Assembly (NCBI GenBank): GCA_903854075.1
Contig: CAINVI010000062.1
Span: 1-13,862 of the forward strand
Length of the DNA stretch: 13,862 nucleotides
Source: Candidatus Pollutiaquabacter sp.
Lineage (GTDB): Bacteria; Bacteroidota; Bacteroidia; AKYH767-A; 2013-40CM-41-45
Reading direction: 5' to 3'
The notes beneath the pieces are model-generated. The model had not been told where the DNA came from and searched no databases. It worked only from the letters and a program-made list of their open reading frames with translations. A program made the translations under genes and the position numbers. Positions 1 to 5,469 of the stretch are shown piece by piece (the first letter of the stretch is position 1; every line of letters begins with the position of its first letter).

Positions 1-293
1 CTGAGATTTCCACAAAGACCGGTATCGAAAAGACGGTAGCCCTGCAGGCAGTTGAAGCTGCCATGAAAGTGATTAAGAATACGATGGCGGATGGCGAGAA
101 TGTTTACCTCCGCGGTTTCGGTTCTTTCATCGTGAAGAAGCGTGCGCAGAAACTCGGCCGTATCATTTCCAAAAATACGACCATCGTAATTCCGGAGCAT
201 AATATTCCTGCCTTCAAGCCGGCTAAGACCTTCTCCAATAAGGTGAAGAACGCTAAGATCAAGAAGAACCAGACCTCAGAAGCGATCGATTAA
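1..293 (+). CDS. HU/IHF-family DNA-binding protein, 5'-truncated by window edge
   Basis: This is the C-terminal, larger part of a histone-like nucleoid protein that binds and bends DNA as a dimer. The reading frame is open from base 3, 20 codons ahead of the first in-frame ATG at 63. Those codons (EISTKTGIEKTVALQAVEAA) match the conserved N-terminal helices of HU, so the true start lies a few codons before the window and the ATG at 63 is internal. The beta-arm region is clear: GFGSFIVKKRA, then IPAFKPAKTFSNKVKN, close to the family's PxFKxGKxLK pattern. The tail is basic (KNAKIKKNQ). The stop at 291-293 lies 2 nt before the next ATG, so the pair is very probably co-transcribed and perhaps translationally coupled. 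The HU family is seen directly; which paralogue it is cannot be decided. Confidence 0.93.
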   Translation, partial: EISTKTGIEKTVALQAVEAAMKVIKNTMADGENVYLRGFGSFIVKKRAQKLGRIISKNTTIVIPEHNIPAFKPAKTFSNKVKNAKIKKNQTSEAID

Positions 294-295
294 TC

Positions 296-1129
296 ATGGC
301 GATCAGCCGCACCCAGCTCTCTTATCTGGCAGGTGCCGTGTTATTGACAGTTGCGCTCTACTTGTCAATCGGTAATTCATCAGATACTTCAGTTGCTACT
401 CAACAGTCTTCGGAGAATCTTTCCGCCGGATCGTTTGAAGGGCGTCTGACAATGTCCAAAGCGCGATTAAAGCGTCAGGAGACGGATCGGGTTAATGGTT
501 TGGAGAAAAAAATAGAGCAGTCGTCCGGTGATACTGCACTGTTGGCGCAGTTAGGCCGGACATGGGATGAACTCGGCGATCCCTCAATCTCTTCACATTA
601 TTTTGAAGAGATTGCAACCACAACGCCGGGTGAAAGAGAATGGCTCAATGCAGCGTACCGCTACTTTGATGCCTTCAAAATGAGTGACGATTCAGTTTCT
701 CGTTCAGTCATGGTTCAAAAAGCCATCGACTGTTACCAGAAGGTAATTGAATCGAATCCGCAAAACCTCGATGCAAAAACAGACCTGGGAGTTTGTTATG
801 CGGAAGGCACAGCAAATCCGATGCAAGGAATTTCCTTGCTACGGGAAGTGGTTCAGGCCAAACCGGATCACGAGAACGCCCAGTACAACCTGGGAATCCT
901 CTCGGTGAAATCCGGCCAGTTGGAGAAAGCGGTGGAGCGATTCACCACGGTGCAGAAGATTAATCCGGAGAATTACGAAGCCGGATATTTGTTGGGGCGC
1001 TGTTATATGCAGCTCGGAAAAAACGCCGAAGCAATAGCTGCACTGGAAAAAGTTAAAAACGGATCGAAGGATCCGCAATTAGTAGAAGAAGCGAATAAGT
1101 TAGTAAGTCAAATAAGTATTAACCAATAA
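296..1129 (+). CDS. Membrane-anchored tetratricopeptide repeat (TPR) protein
   Basis: A 277-residue protein with one N-terminal hydrophobic segment (about residues 8-26, LSYLAGAVLLTVALYLSIG), then a Ser/Thr/Gln-rich linker and a charged stretch to about residue 75. The rest is helical repeats. Clear TPR units lie at about 157-190, 192-225 and 226-259, with the hallmark spacing of small residues and the N-P/K-P turn (IESNPQN, VQAKPDH, KINPENY). A more irregular repeat lies at about 114-154. The segment has no lipobox cysteine, so it is probably a signal anchor with the repeats facing the periplasm; this is inference. TPR domains are protein-binding scaffolds and the partner cannot be read from sequence. 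The gene follows HU by 2 nt and lies 13 nt before the 29-codon basic peptide gene, suggesting one operon with the RNase G locus. Confidence 0.85.
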   Translation: MAISRTQLSYLAGAVLLTVALYLSIGNSSDTSVATQQSSENLSAGSFEGRLTMSKARLKRQETDRVNGLEKKIEQSSGDTALLAQLGRTWDELGDPSISSHYFEEIATTTPGEREWLNAAYRYFDAFKMSDDSVSRSVMVQKAIDCYQKVIESNPQNLDAKTDLGVCYAEGTANPMQGISLLREVVQAKPDHENAQYNLGILSVKSGQLEKAVERFTTVQKINPENYEAGYLLGRCYMQLGKNAEAIAALEKVKNGSKDPQLVEEANKLVSQISINQ

Positions 1130-1142
1130 ACATCTCAACCCT

Positions 1143-1232
1143 ATGCCAAGCGGTAAGAAGAGAAAAAGACATAAAATGGCGACGCATAAACGGAAAAAGC
1201 GTCTCCGTAAGAACAGACATAAAAAGAAATAA
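1143..1232 (+). CDS. 29-residue highly basic COX24/AURKAIP1-like (mS38/bS22-type) peptide
   Basis: A very short ORF encoding 29 residues, from MPSGKKRKRHKMATHKRKKR to a C-terminal KNRHKKK. Nineteen of the 29 residues are Lys, Arg or His and none is acidic. From memory, near-identical peptides are widespread in Bacteroidota and belong to the COX24 C-terminal/AURKAIP1 family, whose members include mitochondrial small-subunit protein mS38 and the mycobacterial ribosomal protein bS22. A role as a small-subunit ribosomal peptide is therefore likely but inferred. It begins 13 nt after the TPR gene and is followed 10 nt later by a strong hairpin in the leader of the RNase G gene. Pairing a probable ribosomal peptide with an RNase that matures rRNA makes functional sense. 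The KKRKRHK...HKRKKR composition argues strongly against a chance ORF. The family assignment needs a profile search. Confidence 0.8.
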   Translation: MPSGKKRKRHKMATHKRKKRLRKNRHKKK

Positions 1233-1242
1233 AGTGTAGATA

Positions 1243-1270
1243 GGCAGGAGCGCATACATGTGCTTCTGCC
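1243..1270 (+). promoter_or_regulatory. 12-bp hairpin in the RNase G leader
   Basis: Bases 1243-1254 pair with 1259-1270 around a TACA tetraloop, giving 12 consecutive pairs of which two are G-U. It starts 10 nt after the stop of the basic peptide gene. No T-run follows (the next bases are ACATCACC), so it is not a standard intrinsic terminator. An RNA processing or stability element, or part of an autoregulatory leader for the RNase downstream, fits better; that role is inference. Confidence 0.6.
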
Positions 1271-1289
1271 ACATCACCTTTGCAGATTA

Positions 1290-1308
1290 CAGCATCCTTT
1301 GGGTGCTG
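1290..1308 (+). promoter_or_regulatory. Second hairpin in the RNase G leader
   Basis: CAGCATCC (1290-1297) pairs with GGGTGCTG (1301-1308) around a TTT loop: eight consecutive pairs, one of them T-G. It sits 19 nt after the first hairpin. Weaker possible stems follow at 1311-1326 (GCCGC/GTGGC) and 1418-1433 (AACCG/CGGTT). The 226-nt gene-free stretch 1233-1458 thus appears to be a structured leader, and I see no convincing coding sequence in it. Confidence 0.5.
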
Positions 1309-1458
1309 TTGCCGCCATTCAGTGGCTCGGACTTTTCGTGAACACCTCCTTCGCCGGCGATGCGTCTCCGGCTATTCTTCCGAAACTCTGCAGCGTCGTG
1401 TTCTCTTTTTTCTCCGGAACCGGTCATTCGGTTGCAGTGTTTGTAAAAACATTTTTAG

Positions 1459-3024
1459 TTGAATAAAGAACTTGTGATCAGTTCTACCTCCGGTGAAGCG
1501 AAAATCGCTTTGATGGAGGAGAATAAGCTGGTCGAACTCAACAGTGAAAAGAAGGATCAGTCTTTTCAGGTCGGCGACATCTATTTGGGTCGCGTACGAA
1601 AACTGATTCCTAGTCTTAATGCCGCTTTCGTGGATGTCGGTCACGAGAAAGATGCTTTTTTGCATTATCTCGATCTTGGGCCGCAGGTGCAGTCGTTACT
1701 CAAGCTGATTAAACTGACCACCACCGGAAAAAATCCGGACCCGATGCTCTCCAACCTAACGCTCGATGCAGATATCGACAAGGGTGGAAAAATCAATAAC
1801 ATACTTTCTGCTAATCAGTGGGCATTGGTGCAAGTGGCCAAGGAGCCAATCAGTACAAAGGGTCCGCGTATTACTTCCGAAATTTCACTAGCTGGTCGCT
1901 ATGTGGTGTTGGTGCCTTTTACGGATGTAGTTTCCATTTCACAGAAAATTAAAAGCGCGGAGGAGCGGCAACGCCTCAAGCGACTTGCCATGTCCATTAA
2001 GCCGCGCGGATTTGGTTTGATTGTTCGTACGGTTGCCGAAGGCAAGAAAACCGCCGAGCTCGATCAGGACATTCAGGACTTGGTTTCCAAGTGGAAGTCT
2101 GCATTCGCGAATCTGGCAACCGCCAAGCCGCCGCAAAAAATTCTGGGAGAGCTCAACCGTACGTCGACGATCTTGCGCGATTTGCTGAACGCCAATTTCA
2201 ATGCGATCCATGTGAACGATCAGGTGTTGTACGAGGAAATCCGTTCGTATATCCAGACGATCATGCCGGAGCAGACCGAAATCGTCAAGCTCTACAAGGG
2301 AAAGCAACCTATTTTCGAGCATTTCGGCGTCGAAAAACAAATCAAAGCCACCTTCGGAAAAACGGTAACGATGGCGAACGGCTCCTACCTGATTGTTGAA
2401 CATACCGAAGCGATGCACGTTATCGATGTCAACAGCGGAGGAAGGGTCAAATCAGCCGATGGCGAAGCGACACAGGAAAGTAACGCCCTGCAGGTGAATA
2501 TGGATGCGGCCAGTGAAATCGCTCGTCAGTTACGCTTGCGTGATATGGGCGGAATTATCGTGGTCGACTTCATCGATCTTCATAATCCGAACAACCGGAA
2601 GACATTGTTCGATCATCTCAAGAATGAGATGAAACGTGATCGCGCAAAGCATACCATACTTCCTCCTTCGAAATTTGGACTGGTGCAAATTACTCGCCAG
2701 CGCGTTCGTCCGGAAACCAACATCACTACCGTAGAAAAATGCCCTGCTTGCGAAGGAAGTGGTGAGATCAAAGCCAGCATTTTGCTGGTGGACGAGATGG
2801 AGAACCACTTGCGCTATTTTATGCAAGAGCAAAATGAAAAAGAACTTTTCATTCAGGTGCATCCGTACCTTGAAGCCTACCTCAACAAAGGACTGTTATG
2901 GAAATCGGTTGTTCACCAATGGAAAAAGAAGTTCAAGGCTAAAATCAAGGTTACAGCAAATACTTCTTATCACATCATGGAATACCATTTCTTCAATAAA
3001 ATGGAAGAGGAGATCAAAATCTGA
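1459..3024 (+). CDS. rng: Ribonuclease G/E family endoribonuclease (TTG start)
   Basis: A single-strand-specific endoribonuclease of the RNase E/G family, acting in rRNA maturation and mRNA decay. At 521 residues it has the RNase G size, without the long scaffold tail of RNase E. An S1-type RNA-binding region covers about residues 36-155 (VGDIYLGRVRKLIPSLNAAFVDVG) with a low-complexity insert near 85-115, as in other Bacteroidota members. The catalytic Mg-binding aspartates are present: D323 in VIDVNSGG and D370 in VVDFIDL. The zinc-link motif CPAC is at 428-431. An in-frame TAG at 1456-1458 directly precedes the TTG at 1459, so no earlier start is possible, and the resulting N-terminus (MNKELVISSTSGEAKIAL) matches the family. 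The gene is preceded by a structured leader and followed by a terminator. Assignment to the family is firm; RNase G is preferred over RNase E on length. Confidence 0.95.
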   Translation: MNKELVISSTSGEAKIALMEENKLVELNSEKKDQSFQVGDIYLGRVRKLIPSLNAAFVDVGHEKDAFLHYLDLGPQVQSLLKLIKLTTTGKNPDPMLSNLTLDADIDKGGKINNILSANQWALVQVAKEPISTKGPRITSEISLAGRYVVLVPFTDVVSISQKIKSAEERQRLKRLAMSIKPRGFGLIVRTVAEGKKTAELDQDIQDLVSKWKSAFANLATAKPPQKILGELNRTSTILRDLLNANFNAIHVNDQVLYEEIRSYIQTIMPEQTEIVKLYKGKQPIFEHFGVEKQIKATFGKTVTMANGSYLIVEHTEAMHVIDVNSGGRVKSADGEATQESNALQVNMDAASEIARQLRLRDMGGIIVVDFIDLHNPNNRKTLFDHLKNEMKRDRAKHTILPPSKFGLVQITRQRVRPETNITTVEKCPACEGSGEIKASILLVDEMENHLRYFMQEQNEKELFIQVHPYLEAYLNKGLLWKSVVHQWKKKFKAKIKVTANTSYHIMEYHFFNKMEEEIKI

Positions 3025-3030
3025 TCTCCT
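3008..3030 (+). other. Hairpin overlapping the rng stop codon
   Basis: AGGAGATCA (3008-3016) pairs perfectly with TGATCTCCT (3022-3030) around an AAATC loop. The TGA stop at 3022-3024 lies in the 3' arm. Fifteen bases further on begins the intrinsic terminator, so the transcript would end in two tandem hairpins. There is no T-run after this one, so alone it should not terminate; it may protect the 3' end. Confidence 0.5.
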
Positions 3031-3045
3031 TACTGTGGTGAAATC

Positions 3046-3080
3046 ATGCCGTGCCTTTTTTGCAGCACGGCATTTTTTTT
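3046..3080 (+). terminator. Strong intrinsic terminator after rng
   Basis: ATGCCGTGC (3046-3054) pairs perfectly with GCACGGCAT (3065-3073) around a 10-nt loop. The stem runs directly into eight T residues (3073-3080). This is a textbook Rho-independent terminator closing the HU-TPR-peptide-rng unit. It also shows that the in-frame ATG at 3046 is not the start of the next gene, since it lies in the stem. Confidence 0.92.
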
Positions 3081-3102
3081 ACTTTTACACGAAACAAAGA
3101 TC

Positions 3103-3696
3103 ATGAGCCTTATCAAGAAAATAGTCTTAGGCCTTGCCATTTTTCTACTGCTGGTGGCAGCCGTCGGTTTGTTGTTTTTTTCGGGACATATTGAAATCCG
3201 TCGTTCGGTGACCATCAATCGTCCTGTTGCCGATGTGTTTGATTATTTGAATAACCTGAAAAATTATAATCAATGGTCGCCGTGGTACCAATTGGATACG
3301 ACTGCAGCCTATACTTTTTCCGGTCCGTCATCCGGAACCGGTGCTACTATGTCTTGGGAAAGCAAAAATGAGCAGGTCGGAAATGGTTCTCTGACCTATA
3401 CGGATGTTGTTTTACAGCAATCGATTAAGCACGACCTCAATTTCATGGAAAACGGTGTTGCCAAAGGTGAATACTTGCTTTCGCCGGATGGCAATGGTAC
3501 GCAAGTAACATGGGTTTTTTCTTTTGAAGCCGGAGCGAATCCCTTGTTGCGTATTATGGGTTCATTGATGAAAGATGTAGTGGGAGAGGATTTTGAGAAA
3601 GGCCTTGCCCGCATGCAGTCCATTCTGGATACGGCTCCGGCATTGAATTCCGGAGATAGCTCGATAGCGCCGATTGATACGATGACACTCCACTGA
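3103..3696 (+). CDS. SRPBCC (START/polyketide cyclase-like) family protein, membrane-anchored
   Basis: A 197-residue protein. The N-terminus (MSLIKKIVLGLAIFLLLVAA and on to about residue 27) is a basic start followed by a hydrophobic helix, fitting a signal anchor or uncleaved signal peptide. From about residue 32 it follows the SRPBCC pattern: IRRSVTINRPVADVFDYLNN (first strand and helix), NYNQWSPWY (the common N-x-W-SPW motif), a central set of strands, and a C-terminal long helix (GSLMKDVVGEDFEKGLARMQ). SRPBCC domains form a helix-grip fold that holds hydrophobic ligands; no ligand can be inferred. I chose the ATG at 3103 because the in-frame ATG at 3046 is inside the preceding terminator stem. 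The 45-nt gap to recX has no evident terminator, so both may share a transcript. Confidence 0.85.
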   Translation: MSLIKKIVLGLAIFLLLVAAVGLLFFSGHIEIRRSVTINRPVADVFDYLNNLKNYNQWSPWYQLDTTAAYTFSGPSSGTGATMSWESKNEQVGNGSLTYTDVVLQQSIKHDLNFMENGVAKGEYLLSPDGNGTQVTWVFSFEAGANPLLRIMGSLMKDVVGEDFEKGLARMQSILDTAPALNSGDSSIAPIDTMTLH

Positions 3697-3741
3697 TTCG
3701 AGTTGTTCTGACGTCTAATTTCCCTTACAGTATTTCTGCCA

Positions 3742-4218
3742 ATGTCGACCAAGCTCCAACTTCCGCTGACGCCCGAAAAGGCGCTTCCCAAGGCACAGCG
3801 TTATTGTGCTTTTCAGGAGCGGAGCCAGCAGGAGGTGCGTGACAAACTTTACAGCTGGGGTTTGCATCGTAATCAGGTCGAAACGATTATTTCTGAATTG
3901 ATCGGGGATGGTTTTCTCAAAGAAGAGCGATTTGCAGAAGCATTCGTAGGAGGTAAATTCCGGATCAAGAAATGGGGGAAAGTCAAAATCAAGCAGGCGC
4001 TTAAAGCCAAGCAAGTTTCAGAGCCACTAATCCGGAAGGCGCTGGCTGCGATAAGTGATGCCGACTACCGGAAAATGCTCGAGAAAGTCATTGCTGATAA
4101 AGCCGCCAAGACTAGCGAAAAAGATCCGTTCAAATGGAAGCAACAACTGGCCCGCTACGCTATTTCCCGTGGATTTGAATCCGACTTGGTCTGGGAAATT
4201 ATCGGAGGGCGCGACTAG
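3742..4218 (+). CDS. recX: Regulatory protein RecX
   Basis: RecX binds RecA filaments and modulates recombinase activity in DNA repair. The 158-residue product shows the family's three-helix repeats: KAQRYCAFQERSQQEVRDKL (first module, residues about 17-36), VETIISELIGDGFLKEERFAEAFVGGKFRIKKWGKVKIKQALKAKQVSE split over the second module (D-x-R/E-F-A-x-x-F-V-x-x-K pattern), and a C-terminal RYAISRGFESDLVWEII module. The FLKEERFAEAFV...WGKVKIKQAL segment is diagnostic. Length is in the normal 150-200 range. recA is not adjacent in this window, which is common. A SRPBCC gene lies upstream and prfB downstream behind its own promoter element. Confidence 0.93.
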   Translation: MSTKLQLPLTPEKALPKAQRYCAFQERSQQEVRDKLYSWGLHRNQVETIISELIGDGFLKEERFAEAFVGGKFRIKKWGKVKIKQALKAKQVSEPLIRKALAAISDADYRKMLEKVIADKAAKTSEKDPFKWKQQLARYAISRGFESDLVWEIIGGRD

Positions 4219-4279
4219 CCTATAGCGTTCTGCTTTTCAACATAAGTGCGTTTTTAAGGATGAAAATTTCCCGCTAACT

Positions 4280-4305
4280 ACCGTGGAAAGCGATCTTAGC
4301 ACGGT
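4280..4305. repeat. Inverted repeat ACCGTG-N14-CACGGT upstream of prfB
   Basis: ACCGTG (4280-4285) and CACGGT (4300-4305) are exact reverse complements separated by 14 nt. They lie between recX and the prfB -7 element, over its -33 region. It could be a weak terminator for recX (a GTTTT follows) or a binding site for a regulator. Six-base arms are short, so this is only a candidate. Confidence 0.3.
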
Positions 4306-4313
4306 GTTTTCCC

Positions 4314-4321
4314 TATCTTTG
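4314..4321 (+). promoter_or_regulatory. Bacteroidota -7 promoter element of prfB
   Basis: TATCTTTG matches the phylum consensus TAnnTTTG exactly. No convincing -33 TTTG is visible. The prfB ATG begins 7 nt after the element, so a start point 4-7 nt beyond the final G would leave a 5' leader of only a few bases. The motif is seen; the nearly leaderless transcript is inference. Confidence 0.6.
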
Positions 4322-4328
4322 TAGCACT

Positions 4329-5415
4329 ATGACAAACGAACAATTGAAAGAACTTAAGGGGCGCTCCGATGTGCTAAGGGGGCATCTTTGACATCGATGG
4401 TAAACTAGCGGCCATCGCTCACGAAGAAGAGCAATCCCATGCTGCCGGTTTTTGGGAAGATCCCAAGGCGGCGGAAAAGTTACTGAAAGGAATACGCCAG
4501 AAAAAGAACTGGACAGAGGCGTTTGCTAAAGTCGACAGTTCTATTGAGGATCTCGCGGTATTGTTTGAATTTTACAAAGCTGGTGAAGTCGACGAAACAG
4601 AAGTCGATACACAGTATAAACAGTCGCTGGAGTTACTCGAAGACCTCGAATTCAAGAACATGTTGAGTTCAGAGGAAGATCATCTTTCGGCCATCATCAA
4701 TATCAACTCCGGCGCCGGCGGTACCGAAAGTCAGGACTGGGCCTCTATGCTGATGCGCATGTACCTCATGTGGGCGGAAAAGCACGGCTATAAAGTGACG
4801 GAGTTGGATTTGTCGGAAGGCGATACGGCCGGCATCAAATCCTGTTCCTTGCAGATTGACGGCGATTACGCTTACGGATATTTAAAAGGCGAAAGCGGTG
4901 TGCATCGTCTGGTGCGAATTTCTCCGTACGATTCCAACGCGCGACGACATACTTCTTTTGCTTCCGTCTTCGCATATCCGGTTGTCGATGATACGATCAA
5001 TATCGAAATCAAAGACGCCGACATCGAGATTCAGACGTCTCGCTCCGGTGGAGCCGGCGGACAGAATGTCAACAAGGTGGAAACAAAAGTGCAGATTACG
5101 CACCTTCCAACCGGTATTGTAGTTGTTTGTCAGGTGGAGCGTTCCCAAGGAGGTAATCGCGAACGCGCGATGACGATGCTGAAATCTCAGCTCTATGAAT
5201 TAGAGATGCGAAAACAGAACGAGGCGAAAGCTGCCGCAGAGGCCACCAAGAAAAAAATCGAGTGGGGCTCTCAGATCCGTAACTACGTCTTACATCCGTA
5301 TAAGTTGGTGAAAGATCTCCGAACCGATATCGAAACTTCTGATACGCAGGCGGTACTCGACGGAGACATCGATCAATTCATCAAAGGCTTTTTGATGGAG
5401 ATGAGTAAAAATTAA
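4329..5415 (+). CDS. prfB: Peptide chain release factor 2, with programmed +1 frameshift (join 4329..4388, 4390..5415)
   Basis: RF2 reads UGA and UAA stop codons and triggers release of the finished protein. Frame 0 from ATG 4329 gives 20 codons and then an in-frame TGA at 4389-4391. Skipping T4389 resumes at GAC and continues to the stop at 5415, giving 361 residues, close to the 365 of E. coli RF2. The downstream part lacks a sensible start of its own (it would begin at a TTG at 4561, missing most of domain 1), so the frameshift is needed. The peptidyl-transfer motif GGQ is at residues 243-245 (SGGAGGQNVNKVE). The codon-recognition loop reads SPY at 198-200, where SPF is classical. The residue equivalent to E. 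coli 246 is Ser239, as in efficient RF2s. Expression should be autoregulated: low RF2 lets the ribosome pause at UGA and shift. Confidence 0.96.
4377..4392 (+). promoter_or_regulatory. prfB: prfB programmed +1 frameshift site
   Basis: The sequence is AGG GGG CAT CTT TGA C. An SD-like AGGGGG lies three bases before the CTT slip codon (4386-4388), followed by the UGA (4389-4391) and a C, the poor-termination context. Spacing and parts match the classic bacterial cassette (AGG GGG TAT CTT TGA C in E. coli), with only one base different in the spacer. The peptidyl tRNA-Leu slips from CUU to UUU, and GAC is read next. Confidence 0.95.
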
Positions 5416-5469
5416 ACAGCCGACCTACGGTTGACGGATTAAATAGAACACACTGTAACATTCACTACC

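Noticed and set aside
1260..1466. Open frames of 60-68 codons across the rng leader on the + strand
   Set aside because: Their products (Leu, Arg and Cys rich, for example LRRRCVSGYSSETLQRR) resemble no family, they overlap each other and the start of rng, and the DNA is better explained by the hairpins. I treat them as chance.
3046..3102. An N-terminal extension of the SRPBCC gene starting at ATG 3046
   Set aside because: The ATG is within the stem of the rng terminator, and the extension (MPCLFCSTAFFLLLHETKI) would precede a perfectly good signal-anchor start at 3103.
4389..4391. prfB as a pseudogene because of an early in-frame TGA
   Set aside because: The TGA is part of the conserved RF2 frameshift cassette, and both parts of the protein are intact; no decay is seen.
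5416..5469. A dedicated fumC promoter (TTG at about 5433 and TAACATTC)
   Set aside because: The -7 candidate mismatches TAnnTTTG at two of six fixed positions, so it cannot be told from background.
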